From NCBI GenBank assembly GCA_963920765.1, contig OY987247.1, forward strand, positions 9,458,471-9,522,470: a stretch of 64,000 nucleotides of DNA. The letters are read 5' to 3'. Origin of the DNA: Ulota crispa (lineage: Eukaryota; Streptophyta; Bryopsida; Orthotrichales; Orthotrichaceae). The translations under genes and the position numbers were made by a program. Shown one piece after another: positions 43,041 to 57,700 of this stretch. The notes under the pieces were generated by a model. That model was not told where the DNA came from. It did not search any database and saw only the letters and a list, made by a program, of their open reading frames with translations. Every line of letters begins with the position of its first letter. Position 1 is the first letter of the stretch.

Positions 43041-46000
43041 CTACTCCATGAAGCTGAGAAGGAAGCCGCTGACGATGCGCCGAACCAAGGTGTTGGGGAT
43101 GTGGCGGCACAAGCGGCCGTCCAAGTAGGCAAGCCCACTGGAGAGCACAAAGTTGGTAGCAGCGTGGCGGACACGAGGGAGCATGCCCTCCTGCGGCTGG
43201 GCTGGCTCCTCCACAGGCACCACAGCCTTCTCCGGTGCCACCGGCTTCTCCTCCGCCCCTCTTGGGAAATGCACATACTTCTTCGCCTGCTTTCGCAAGC
43301 CCTGCACGGCAATCACCACCAACAGCTGCTCGCAGAGTGCAATCATTGCCGGCCCTATTCGTCTCTCCTGTGCAGCATCCACCATAATATTATGATAATA
43401 ATCAGTTTTCTTCCCAGGCATTTCAGAAAGCTGGAAAGTCCAGAGGAAATTGAATTGTTGTAGAGGTGCTTACATTGTTGCCGAGCTGTCGCCGTGTTGG
43501 TCGTGCTGTGGCTAGTGATGATTCTCCAGTCAGCAGACCTTCTGCTATCAGGAACTTCTTCACAGCGCTCATTATCTCTTCCATGAGAGACGTATTCGGA
43601 GGCAGGTTCCTTAGCAAGACCTGTGATGACAAACCAACCAGGTTGGTGAGCTTTGCCCAACGATGAGGATTCCTTAAAAAGGTGTCCGTCCGTTCAGAGT
43701 GATAACGTACCTCTTCGTCGGTGACTTTCACCTTCAAGTAGTCTTGCCTGAACTGTGCATCCAGCATTGCCTGCAAGTAGCCTTCAATGTAAACCTGCAC
43801 AGTTTTTGTATTTTCAAGGTCAGGCCAAATGAAGGTCTCGACTCTCGACAATTCAATCGACAGGCTGCAAACCTTTGTAAGCAAATTTTGAAGGCAGAAT
43901 TAGTTCTTATTCCCCATACGAGGGTGCAGTAGTTCAATGAGAATAGACACACACCTCATCCATACCCACACTGTGATCCAGTTTAATGCGCCTTGTAGAA
44001 CCCCCCTGCGCAACAGCACTACGGAGCACTGCAGGCCGCATGGCGACATTCAAAATGCCTCGCCTGAAGCCGCTTAACTGCAGCCAGAGTTGGAAAATTT
44101 CTCATGAAGGCAGCTTGAGCGAGGCAATGAAGAATATGCCCAAGAAGCCTCTAGATGGCTTATACACAATAACAGAAAGAAAATGCATGCATTTCAGAGA
44201 ACTTGCCAAAACTTGCAAGACGCAGTAAGAATTTTCTAAAACATTGATTTTCATTGTAAGTAAAAAGAAGTATGAAATAATACCAGGCCGTCCAAACCAC
44301 TCGCCTCAGCGCCCTTGAGCACACTGTCTGAGACTTCCGTAACAACGGCGAAAAGAATGTTCGATCCCGCCAATTTCACCTATCAAAACATCACTCAGAG
44401 TCAATAGCGTTTACACAAGCTGTCTCCCAGATGAAGGAAAGCTTTTTCTTGATATACATTTTGCATACTAGTGAATACCAAAAATTAAGAATCTGAAGTT
44501 ATACCGTCTGCTCAACATCTCCCAAAAGGCGACTGCTTCCTCCTTGCCCTTTCTTTCGCAAGCCTTTGCTAAGAATATTGAACATTCCTGAACAAAAAGA
44601 AGGATCGATCAATCAATCAAAAGGCAAAACAGAAATCAGCCTCACTAGAAATCCTCAGGTGAATACAGACTCAAAGATTCCCCTGTTAACAAAAAAACAT
44701 GGATTGGTCATGAGATGTACCTAGTGTAAGACCCTGAACGTCGACTGAGCCATTTGATGGATCAAAGAACACATCGAGACTGGAGGCAGCAGAGTCGTCA
44801 AACAATGAAGCAAATCCTGGCGGTAATAGCGAGCTTCCCCTTGCAATATAGACGGCCCGCATTGCATACCTGCAGGGAATTAAATTCCAAATTCGGTTAT
44901 TTCTTCTGACTTTTTTACACGTCCTCTCAACTGTTGTCAAGCTGCGATCAAACGTGGTTCACACTACTGCTAAGGATGTTTATCATACAACGGGTTTCTG
45001 CTGAGTACTAATTCTAAATCACAGACTGAGTGAAGGGTAAAGAGTGTCTTACCAGGAATAATGCTGAGCACATTTAACAGCGAGCTGTGCGTAAGTAAGC
45101 AATGCATTAGATAAAAGCACCCCGTTTAACTCGACCTTAAAGCCTCGAACAGCAGGTACCTGAACAACGCTTGCACACATTCGAAGCGTCAGGTTCCCAA
45201 CATTTGTCTTTGTTTTTTTGTAAAAAGAGATAGTAATGTCAGGCGCCAAGAGAAACTGCAATCTACTCAAAGGACACACTTCTTAGAGTGCATTGACTGA
45301 AAGTAAATAAATCCTGCAAAGTAGACGTGTTACCTTGACCACTGTGTGTAGAAAGGCTCGCAACGTTTCTTGCGCTGAAGTGTAGTCTGCTTGAGGGTTC
45401 CCAGGTGTGTAGCTTGCCAAAATCTGTCAAAGAATACTCACCTTAATCACAAGTTTTGGTGACCAGCTTCAAGCAGTCTTATATTCTAAAACTTAGACTA
45501 TGTATTTCATATGTGCTATGTGAACACAGAAGTAGCTTGCCGAACTCATGAATAAAAAAAGAGAGGATGTAACTCAACTTATCGAAGTAAAATAACTCCA
45601 AACACAGACATACCTTGATTGGATGTATCTCGAATCGCTCATAATATATAAGCCGACTAGGCCCGATTGACGGAGCAAGTGAAACGCGATAAAATGGTGC
45701 CAGTTTCATCAACGTATCTTCATCGATGTTGAGATCCACAGCCTGACAAGTAAACAAGATTTTTTTTTCTTAGTAAGCACATAAAGGTCTCGTGAAGCAA
45801 GTTTTCTTACTATGCTCGTCTAACAAAGATCTTCATGAACCCCAGGAATTTGTCGCCTGCAAATTTCCATGGATTGATATCCAGCTACATGCTTGTGTGA
45901 TCCTTTGCAGAATCAGCTTCACTCGTGTTGCTGCTTGTCATGCAGATATACGAATGCAAAGATACTCTTATAAGTAAGTATATGCAATAAGGTAATCTGC

Positions 46001-48702
46001 GTCTGAGTTACATAATAAGACTTCTGCATGCATTGTAATTGTCATTCCTTCTAAATATAAATCCGAACCCAACAACAGTAGAAAGAAGGGTTGGTGTTAA
46101 GGAGCTTCATGAAAATTATAGTCCAATCGACTGCTATAAGAAATTCCTGGTCCAAGGAGCTGATCTTAACTCCAGCCGCCAATAATCTCGATACGCAGAA
46201 TAATCACCTCACAGGTTTGAAATCTAAGGATACTCAAATTCAGTGCGAATGAAAGGGCAAAAACCTGCAAGAGAAGGGATGCATAGTGAAGTTGAATGGG
46301 ATTCGTTCCCCTGTGTGCCATCACACCCGCAATATGCAACACAGTTTGGCCCGGCTTGTCATCCCCGTTCTGTCCACGAACACGCATCATGTGTATTACC
46401 GTGGACCCCTGCCACTTCACGTCCATATCCAAACGCTGCACAGACCAGAACATGAGTCAGCAGCCATCAATGCACCGACCGAGAAATGGAAATAATTAAG
46501 TTGGAAAAGGACGATGACCCAGACATAAAAAATTTTGAAGGAAGAAGTTAGCACGTAAGAGCCGATTTCGGCTTGAGAAGTTACTCACCTCAACTTTGAG
46601 TTGGCCCAACGTGCACTCGTCGGTTACTAGTCCCTCGATAAGTAAATGTGTTATCCGGGCAGAAACAATTGGTGCATAAAGAACACGTTTTTCAGTGGTT
46701 TGCTCACCAGCATCTTTTTCGACCTCAGAAGCATCATTCTTCTGTACAGCAACACAAATTTGCTGGAAATTCAGTATAGCCTCACATCACAATCGGCAAA
46801 AGGAAACTTACAAAGAGTGCATTCATATCTTGCATGCTTACAAGGATGTTAGTCAGAGATTGCGAAAAGTGTTATTCTAAAATGAATAAAACTTCGAACT
46901 TTGGCAGACTTAGAAATCGTCGTGGTGTTGAGTCTTTCTCTAGATTACGTACTGGACAATGTAAGAAAAAGGGCCTATAATAACCAAACATACGCCTGAA
47001 TCGAGAACAAGAAGAACAATACATGATTACATAGTTTGGAATTTAACAGAGAATTCATGCGTTGATTTGTGTTACCTGTTTAACTGGTTCAACAAGGCTG
47101 AAAAAGAAGAGTGGAATCTTCACTTCCACCTCCGTCTTCGGTCTTCTCATGGTCGACTGCCACCCTGATTGTTTATTTGAATCACTGTGAAGACAAATAC
47201 GTAGAACTCGAGTGGGTCCATCGGCAATAACTTCGTAACCTACATGCCGAAACATGGTGCCTGTACTATTTTCATCGCCTTCGTTGTCGGATTCCTTTGA
47301 CTCGTCCGCGAACGGCAGTTGAAATGAGAAACCTTTACCGCGCCTTGCAGCACCAAAACGCTTCCATTCCCTGATTTTGTCCATGTTGATGACTTGGCAG
47401 AGTTGAGTTCCTGCACAAAACTATATGTCAACCTTGATAGAGGATATGAAGTCTGTCAATGCTTCCTGAACATTGACTTCTATCAATCATAGGAAGATGT
47501 TCTGTCCACTTTTGATAAAAGTCAGGAAAGTCGTTGAAAAGGATGACAAATCTAAAGTCCTTGAGATTCCATGATAGCAAACAAGTGATTGGACCTGATA
47601 TAAAACCTTTTTTTCCAAAGATTATCCCCGTTTTCCACTCCCCAGGTTAGATTCCAAAAACACTTCACAAGTATGCGAGTAATGAAAACAACTAATAAAA
47701 CACAATCCTACAATCATAGAAGAGAAAGAAACAGGATTTTACACGTAATTTAATATTATCGATTCGACACGAAGTTCAGCATCCGACGAAGTCCAAAAGA
47801 TTGAGCAACTAATAACTCAAAATTGATACAAATATGGTTTTACGATTCGCCTGAGCAAAATTAAATCCTAGAGGATTTCAGTCTGAAAGAAATCTTATCG
47901 GACTTAACATAAACTTTTTGCCAACGGTATCCAAATTCAACCTAGACACTTATAACACACTGATGCGACGAGATTCACAACATGGAGTTGCAAAATTCAA
48001 ATCACCTCGTATCGTCACAACGAGTTTGTGAGTTAATCCCAAGTCGTCCCAGACGTAATCGACTGATGCCGCTGCTTCGAGCACTTCTGTTTGTGTCAAA
48101 CCCTGTGACCATAAAGAAAACAACAAAAGCCAAATCAAACATAGCTCGTGTATACTACGAACAAATGAAAGAAGAGATGCTGCTGTAGGCGACCGACCAC
48201 CATTGAACAATATATTACACATAGTACTCCGAAGACTGCAGCAGTACATACGGTTACAGTTTAACCTAAAATTAGGATTTGAAAAAAAAAAACTTGCCTT
48301 TTGACTGTACAGAAGAGCGTCTGAACGCAGGCCATTTTCAATTCGATAGGGGATAGCATCGGCTGAATGGCGACGAAAGCACATTAAAAGAGAAGGGCTA
48401 TCTTCCTGCACCTCCGCCAGTGCGAACAGCATCCTGCCTTTTACTTGTTTATGAGAATTAGCAAATCCCATCTGTCCTTGCCGTCGTATTTTGATCCAGA
48501 AGGATCCCAAGGCAGCCGCACAAACAGGTCCAGACCAATTCCACTCCTGTCCCCGGGGTTTAAACCGAACTGAGAGTGGTTCTTGCATGGGGTTCTGCCC
48601 GTCATCGCTCTTGTTCTTCTCATCACCTTCCTCAGGTGCTACCCGGCAATTTAGAGCTGTTTTCTCACCGGGGCTAAGCTCCATGACTGCCGATTCATCA
48701 TT
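43041..48702 (-). other. VPS13: VPS13 SHR-BD end and C-terminal part, exons 27-41
   Basis: Exons: 48702-48298, 48102-48006, 47411-47077, 46741-46589, 46435-46265, 45742-45614, 45423-45334, 45255-45053, 44869-44721, 44587-44505, 44379-44284, 44077-43955, 43794-43711, 43620-43474, 43367-43041; residues 2596-3458. The exon 27 donor is GC (AAAAG|GCAAGT), all others GT. FEIHPIK (exon 32), SDSVLKGAE (exon 37), RRIKLDHSVG (exon 38) and YIEGYLQAML (exon 39) are hallmarks of the plant VPS13 C-terminus. The final exon ends in a membrane-proximal-like basic and hydrophobic tail with a Pro/Glu-rich insert. Confidence 0.82.
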
Positions 48703-51700
48703 CTGGAGACGTTGTTATGCGCAGAACCAGCCACAAATAATATCAGCGATATTCACACCGTCTAAGAAAGAGATTTGGACTGAACCCCCCTATACCGTGT
48801 AGACATTGAAAACTTACTGGCCGGTCATTTCATAGATAGTCACCTCAGACAAAATGCTAAAAGGAAAACAAAAAAACAGTACACAAAAAAGATTACATGT
48901 ATCAAGAGATATTCTGTTAAGAAAACGGCACAACAACAGCCAATCCATTGAATACGTCATTCTTGCATTAACAGGATTTTATTTGCTTTTTGACTGAGAT
49001 AAGGACACAGGAAAAAATAGACACATATTGTTTTGCAAAGCCCCTTCTGTACGTACCTTGAAGAGTTGACCCCTAAATAGCTATCTACCACTAAAGCTCT
49101 GAAAAGCACAATATAAGCCTCTTTCTTAATTGAAGATTTCTTAATGGATGAGATTTTCTTTTTCCAGTAACTATGTCTTTTGTCGACTAACACATGCACA
49201 ACTTCATTGATAAAAATTTGACGCTGCCTGAGTTATTTTTCTTACAGTAGGAGCAATCAAATTCGGCATTTTGTGATATTTTTGGTTCTTTGGAGGTTAA
49301 CTGAATTCGTGGAATATAAAGGTTGATTTTAATAATGTTTTACAGAGGACTAACCTGAAAGCCATCTTGACAAATGCACATTACGTCATTTGACTTGTTA
49401 ACGACAATATATCGAGGAGCAAGGTGAACAGTGCGCGTCGGATTAGTATCTCCAATAGCTGGGAGCTGTAGCTCCACACCCAACTGGACTCGTTGATCTG
49501 CGTTCTCCTTGCTTGACACTTTGAGACTAATCTCTGTCGATCCCGCCAAGTTGTCCAGATCCAGTAAAGCAGGTTGAGCGTCTGGTAGAGCTTGTTTCAT
49601 CATCACTTTACTTGACCTGCGGCAATCATATGAGCAAAATTTTGATACTTTATCTCTGACAATTCATGTTATTTCAGCACACATGGCATGTTTAAAGAGC
49701 AGACGACAAAAAAATGCGTGATCACTAGGTAAGTTAGCAAGAAATTCTTCAAGATGGTTCACGCAAACCAGTATAAAGATTCAACAGAAAAAGATACTGA
49801 TAAGAGAGATATTAATAAACACGCACTTGTTAAACCAAGATATTCTTGAGCCAGGACGAAGGCTGGATACTGTTTCTTCTGAAGGCCACTCCAAATTACT
49901 ATCGTTCTTCTTTCCTCTCCTCCTGAAACGTGCAAGCAAATATTCAGTTTCAGTGAACACCTATGAACTTGCTCCTACAATGGAAAAATAAGGTGACACG
50001 TCATCTCAAAGCAATAGATCAAGCAGCACCACGAACATTAGAATTTAATACATGCCCCACACTGGCTGCAGAATTGAATTAACTGATGCACAATCATCTT
50101 GGGAACGTTATGCTGTATCAAAACAGAGAGTCAAAAACTCCCAGTTAAGACAAGTGCAGTCAGCAAAAGGACAATTTTTTTTCTAAATTCATCGACACTC
50201 ACCAAAGATACGAGTTTTTCTGCCTTGGAGCACAGTAAAGAAGTGGAACGTGGCTGTCGTTGAAAAGTGCATACTTGGTGTAAAGTACCACCTAACATCA
50301 AAACATCAACACATTCAATGCCATTTACGGCGGATAGAAATCTGTCGATTTGTATTCACTAAATACACATTTCACTAGGCAGATGGTTCACAGAATATTG
50401 AAAGCCATGCATTCAAGGCAATTAGCGGGCCACCTCAGGATCTGTTATCTAACATGGCATGGTTGTATCGTTCCATATATGCAACGTAACATAGCATGAA
50501 AACAAGCCAAAAGAGGGACAAGCCCCAAGTAAAAGCCACGCAACAAGGCTCGCCACCATTGACTTACCTCGAGAACACCGTCGTCGTCTTGGCGAACTTT
50601 CATCTTTCCATAATGAGCACCATCACCGAAATCCACATCTAGTTCGGTTTCACGCAAACCACCTCCCTCCTTTGATGCATCCGGTGATCTCTTATCCCGA
50701 CCAAATACTGGAATCTGTTTGCTTGTGAGACCGGATTTTACATGCTTAATGACCAGTGACAACACACCGAGATCTGCATACATTAGTTCCACCTTCCCTG
50801 CTTTGACGGTGATCTCCGTTTTGGGCAGCAATTGACTGCCAGCTTTACCATCGGCCCTGCCTGCAATTCGCAATGGTTATCGTCAGTGACGCAACAAAGA
50901 CGTAGAAGTTGCAGTATAAGAGCCAGTGAATGCTCAAATGCTTACCTGGAGCCAGAGCAAGTAGCTTGGCGCTGATGCTGGATGTGAAGAGATTGAAGAT
51001 TCGAATGGTTGGTAGGAGAAGAAATTCCTGTTGTTCCTGCCATGATGCAACAGGCGGCTTGCCCCCTTCTAATTCTTTGTCAAGCCTCACCACTGGAACC
51101 TGTCTCTTTGTTGTTCTAATCAGAAAATAGAGGCCGTCGTCTTTGTTGTCTGATCTCTTTGCTGGGCAAAACACTGAACACAAAAGAATTTTCGAAAAGC
51201 AATCAGTACCAACGAAACACCAAGAGATGGAAATACTTTGATTTTTTTTACATTGTAATTCCATAGTAACAAACAACTTCTAGGCTTGAAGTTTTTTAAA
51301 AAATCATCGATTTTGGAACGCTTTAGGCCTTGACCTTCAACATTTCCATTACCTGTTCTCTGTAAGAGTGATCTCATTTTCACTGAACAACAAATTCAAT
51401 CATGAATGATACAGTTGATCACATTGGAATTACCGATGCTATAGAAGGACCTAAGACGACCATGCACAAATGAATTTGGCAATGCAGCAAGTGATACAGA
51501 AAACCAACCTGTTCCAAAAGCAACATCAGAATTGCGACCACCAATCCTCTTTTTAAAATCGTACTGGAACTTCTCAAATAAGTTTGAAATTCGCACAGCC
51601 TTGGCTCCCTTCACGTCATCTGACCAATCATAAGCACTGAGGGCTTCATCTTGTTTCCCAAATTCGCCCGACTCCGAGGCTGAGCCACTAGCAGGCCTTA

Positions 51701-54700
51701 TAGAGAGGAGAAAATTTCCTTCAAAACAGAAACGCGTTCCAACGATTTAATACAAGAACATAAATTCAATTGTGCAACAGAAGATGACAAAAATAATGTG
51801 TGCTCAACATGAACTAGAATTAGAAGTCGTCAACAAAAGGATCATATGCATAATACTCAGGTTCAACTAGCATTACCAACGTTAAAAGAGGATAGAGCTT
51901 TTCGAAGCTCTCCTTCGAGCATTAGAGCGTCAAAAGATCCCATGCAATCATCAATAGTGTCTCCATCTTCAAGTAGGACCAGTGCACCATCCCCATCCTG
52001 ATTTGGTCGTCGGCATTGAAGTTCTAAAAATTGTCCAGTTGCGTTACGTACCCGAACCATTGGAGAAACTGTCAAAGATACTCCACCCTAAAGATTTACA
52101 AGCTTCAGAATAGATCCTAGTAGTAAAGGACAAATAAGCAGAGAACGATATTATTCAATACTAAACATACAACCTCTTATCTATTGTATTTAAGTCATTA
52201 GTCCCACAGACCGTCACAAGCACAAAGCGTCAACTAAGCCCTTGATAGCCTTTAGACTCCATAAGCAAACAATGCCTGCGAACAGGCTCTCTTATTCCTT
52301 CGAAGTTACCAAAAAACAAAGAGCATTCCTATCAGGTTCACAATGTGCTAAATAATGTCAAAGAAAAGCCAGTACACACTGCAACTCACAATAGCACTCA
52401 ACACGCGTTACCTGGCTTTGCCGCAATACATCCACAACTAAGATCGGCCCAGGACCACCGTTCTTACGCCCTGAAAACAAAACAAAACAAAACAAACAAA
52501 ACATTATAAACAGATTTCTCAGAGTACAAAAACCAAGAGCAATTATTAAGAGGGTGTTAAGAAGAGTAATACCTTCACCCAACTTCAAACGCGTGCGCGT
52601 TGCTATCAAACCAGGCTCGACCAGAGACACCTGGACAGATGATGAGTGTCCACCACCATGCTTTTGCAAATAAACCTCAACTGATGTCGCCACCTCAGCT
52701 GATGATAAGTCCCGCCGTGAAGTTGTATGCCTTTAAGAGCAGACCACAATCAGAGCAGGCAGGCAATCAGTACCTTGAAGGGATATTCATCTGTATACTT
52801 CCATTCTCCACAGTAAGTCTAAGTGTCCACAACCGATACAACAAATATCAAAGAATACGTCTCGAAATAGTAGGCTTCCCTTCTCAATTAAACCTGTTCC
52901 ATGTACCTGATGAGAAACGCACTGCTCTCCAATGATTCAGTTACTTCCTCTCGCTTTGCATTTCCGTGATCAAAGCGACATACCAGATCTAATCCTGTCC
53001 GGTTCTCTACCTGCACAGAACAAAGTGTCCCAATCATTTCCATGATTATTTAAAAACAAACAAACAAACAAAATATGCATTGAAAACAAAGAACTGAGCA
53101 GAGACTTTTGAAAACTGTAAATAGACCCTTTCTGCGTATTACTCATCGTTCACTCGTCTAATGAATGAGAAAAAAACCTGACAGAAATTACAGAATATGG
53201 TTGAACCTAAATCAAAGTACCTGGCAACGATTTGCTAATACTGGAGAATGTCGTAAAGTGTAAGGACCAGCCAGATCTAGAGCTCCAATGAGAAACAGCA
53301 ATGTATCCAACGACAACTCGCTAATGATAATATCAACCTGGTCAGCATAGAAAACAAAAGATGAGAACATGCGTAATCAAATCTGTTTGCATAGTAGAGC
53401 ATCAGACACATCATCATGCAAGAAACTATTGCAATCACACTGAAACTATCAACTTTGGCTTAGAGGCATTCACTGCACATTCTAGTGACTGCATAGTATT
53501 TGAATGGGATAATTTTTTAAACAGGTTAAACATGGTATCAAATCGGTAGCCAATCAGCACCGCCTATACTTGCATTTGACTACGGGTTATGTTCCTTTAC
53601 GCAGTAAAGTCAAATTTTATTTGTGAGAACTGTACCTTAGTTTTCACATAACAGACAAAGCACCTCAGTTGGTAAAAAAGGAATGGCTAAAATAAGTAAC
53701 AACAACAACAAGAGCATGGCCATGCAGGAAACAATATTAATCAGGTATTGCAAGAACAGTACAAACCTTCCGCAGCCGACAGAACAAAGTAACAGGTGTC
53801 TTTTTTCTGACAGCTCCTGGAGTTAAGTTCTCATTCCGAGCACGATACAGTAATTCTACTCCAACTGGGTTGATCATAGCTACCCTGCGAGCAATAAATC
53901 CAACACAAAAAAAACGCTTTCAAATTACTAGTCGCTTAACTTTCCACGATGACTTTCCAAATCCAAGGAAAAAATTTCGACCCTTCTTGGGCCATAAATT
54001 CCTATTTTTAATGTCTACACTTTGATTCTTATCTTCGAGATTGTTAGAGTAACTCCATGCTCGGTAATTGGATACAAAGCTCATCCTTAAAGTACCATTT
54101 CTGTAAGAAATGTATCTTTTTGGAAGGAACCGAGAACAAACAAATACGTCGCCGCGATTTTTCAGGCAATCTAAACTTCACCTGACGCAAGCTGGTTCAG
54201 GAGCTACGAAACAGAAGATTACATGCGTTTGTTTCGCTCACCAAAAACGACATCATAGATACAAGTACGAACAACATTGAAAGCGAGACTAGTACAATGA
54301 AGGATGAGAAGGTACTGTACCAGCAGCTGTTCTGAGCTTGAAAGAAATCAAGGGATAGGCTACAACCAAACAGCACCCTTGTTTTGCCAGATCCCATTTG
54401 TAACACGGCACCGATGTCTTGCATACACATTCGAATCAGCGGGAGTAGATGCACGCCTCCAGAGGCTTCATGCAACAATGTGAAGGTGAAATCATGTATC
54501 TCACACGTGACATCTGGGATTACCGTTGCAGCTATAGCGCTGTCCGTCAGTTCCTGACTAGTGTCATGGTCATGACCATGGTCTACCTCGTCTTTATCCC
54601 CATGCTCTAAAGACACAAGCTTCACAGTTCCAGGCTCCTCCTTTTCCCGTGCTAGAATCCGCAGCTTGAATGAATTACCCGGCCGCTGGACCAACATTGG

Positions 54701-57700
54701 AAATCCTTCAGAAAGTGATAAGCCAGATTTGCTTTTCTGGTTGACCAAGTGAAAAGCGCGGCGTGATGTTTGAAACCCGAGCTCTTCACTACCTTCAGAT
54801 TTCTCTTCGGTGCTTTCAATACATTCCCAAAGCTCCCCAGAGTTGTCGTGCGTAGTGGTAACCTCGGCCAGTCCAGAGCCAGGGAGAAAATGGACTCGAT
54901 AAGGCTCACCGTTGCTGTCGCTCGCAAGAAGAGACAATAAGGAGAACCATTTCGTCTTCCCCCCATTCTTATTCCGTTGATATCTCACCTACAGACGAGA
55001 TATCTATTAGAATTTATGGATTGACCAGTTATAAAGCCCTCACATAGAACTTTAAACAGGAGTTACTAGACCAATACGTATTTTACAGATACTTTGCACC
55101 GGACTCAAACACCGGGAACTAAAAACTACTGTTAGCCGTACATTACTTCGTCAAATGTCAATGCGCAGGTACATTATCTACTCCATTTCGTTTATGAAAG
55201 CAACATCACCAATCAGTTGCATGATTATTTACCTTAAACAGAGCTCTATCTCCAACAAGGGAGAAGTGCAAGACACCCATGAGCCGGAAAGTGCCGGTAT
55301 TAGCGCCTTTTTCCTCCACAGCTAGGTAATAGTGCTCATTCATATCCTGAATGGCAATAACAGCACCTGCACGATAAACCAGTCTGTCAGTGAATGAAGC
55401 AACTCATTGATATCTCTCAAATCCGTCTTGAAGTGAAACATTTCGACGAAATGGCTATAAGGTCGGTATCTTTTCTAAATACAATGCGCTTGACATGTGC
55501 AAAACCATCCCTCAGGACAAGTTCAAAGTTGAAGTGGATGCTTTACTAAACACTTTCCCTAGACTAGCACTCGAATAAATCCAATCGTGACATCAAGCCT
55601 ACCCTCGTTGAGATTTTTATTACGGTATTTATACAATCAACCAGTAGACACAAATTTAGAAAGTAAAACTAACTTCAATATCTTCAGTTTAAATACACGT
55701 AGACGTAGAAGACCAGGGTCGGAATGAGATCGGCTTCTAAGCAGACAATCAGTAAGCACATTTATACGAAAGTCCTACCATCTGGAAGATATGAATCTGT
55801 GCCCGGTTCTTCTGCTTCGGGTTCGTCAATCTGGTCCTTCACACGCTCGTATTCTGGCTCCGGCACACTGGGTGGGCTGGAAGAGCCTGAGAGCCCCGAC
55901 AATGGTTCTGTGACAGATAGCAGCAACTATGCACAGTGCCAGGTAAAAGGCTATTCAGAAAAGAAATCTGCACGAACAGTTAGGACAAGCATAATGACCA
56001 AAGAGGAAGTACTAAGTCACTACAAGAGCAAAAAATGCTGTGGACGGGAAAGGAAATGCAGTGTAGATTTCAGTACTTCAGAAGAAGGTAATATCACAAT
56101 ACTGAAATGTACAAAGCAATGAAGATAACCTCCCATGAAAGATCATATGTAGTACCTGCACTTCGGAAGTGGTGATTGCGAAATCAACGCCTACCATCGA
56201 AAAATGACCTTTCCACGAATTTCTCCATTTCCAGAAATCAGGATGCTTATCTGCTGGGACCTTCTCCATCGAGGCCGTAAGTGACAATCGTTCTAGAATA
56301 TATGAATGGGATTCATCCAAAGGTTTCCAAGCACCGTCATCCTCAAAGGGCTGCTCATTCCATTCATGATGATCGTTATAATCCTCTGACATACCAGAAG
56401 GAGATGGGGATAACGTATGATGGCTATGATGAGACTTTTGAGAACCTTGACCTGGCTCATCATTAGTTGCTCCCATCAAATTATTCCGGAATTGAGGTTT
56501 TCGGCCACTTCTGGTGTTCATACGACCAAACGTACGACCTTGGAGCCCAAGAATAGAGGCACGGGTAACAGCTGCGGAAACCTGTATTACACTCCCATGC
56601 TTGACATTACATTGTCCTTTGGTATCCACCTCCATAATAAAACCCTCTACTGGAGCTGCAGACCAAAAAAAGTTGACCTTGTCAAAGTCAAAAGCCATAA
56701 CGGAATAGAAGCGACTCCAGAGCGAGGAGCTGATTGCAACTGGTGACCAAATGCATCGGTTACAGAAAAAAAATGAAAAGACCGAGATGCGTTCACGTAC
56801 CAACAACAGTAGATCCCCGTTGGACAAGGACAAGAGAAAAACCGACGAGACTTGCACTCAAATTGCCGTCATAGCCCTTCTTAGGCGCCAATTCAGGCGT
56901 AAGTTCAGTAGCGGCTTGTAATCGTCGAGGAGCCGAAGCCAGTCGTCTCATCTTTGAGAGATTCTTTGTCCCAGCCCATGGTGGCAGTGACGCTGACCGA
57001 CCGCTATTCTTCAGCGAAGAACTTGTACTGTCTGCGTTATTAGAACTCTGCTCCGAGAATTTCTCAGAAAATTCACGAGTAACGGAACGGTATGAACTTG
57101 TTGCAGGCTCACTGAGCAAATTCAAATGATCGTTTACATATTCGACAAGACTATGTAGAGCAGCTGTTTGAATGATTGCCAACCCTCCCTGCTCATTCCC
57201 ATGACCAACATACAAGATTCTGTCAGGTTTGGGTAAATCAACTCCGCCAGAAGAGTCTTAGAGCATCGTCGTCTTACCTGGTGGTTTTATTCAGTGAAAC
57301 CTCTGTCAGTTATAAAAATAACCATTTTCTGGACGCATCTGAAGAATCTGTTCCCTGAAAGAGCAGATGTACAGAAAAGACTGATATTTAAAGAGGATGG
57401 ACATTGTCGGCAATACTGAAGATACATAATCATAAACAAGGTGTAACAACTTGCCTCAACATCCATGGTGACATTTCTGGAGTCCTTGCCAATCTTAAGC
57501 TCAATGTGGAGTGTACTGCTTCCAGACACAAGAAGCATGATCTTATCAATGAGAGCCTCTCTCAAATCATCAGTGACTGAGATACTTCCAATTTCCACGT
57601 TCACAACCAGCCAATGTGGATCATCACTTCGATTATGGCCTGAAAGTAAAAAAGCCCTTTTTAAGTAGCCTTTAATATTCTAATCAATAGCTAACCAAGA

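Noticed and set aside
57453-57455. GC donor (GAG|GCAAGT) at the end of VPS13 exon 7
   Set aside because: It looks good by sequence but leaves the wrong phase for the following exons; the GT four bases later keeps the frame.
57287-57604. Open frame reading through the intron after VPS13 exon 7
   Set aside because: It ends in a stop before the next conserved exon. The microexon model restores a single frame to 57219 and beyond.
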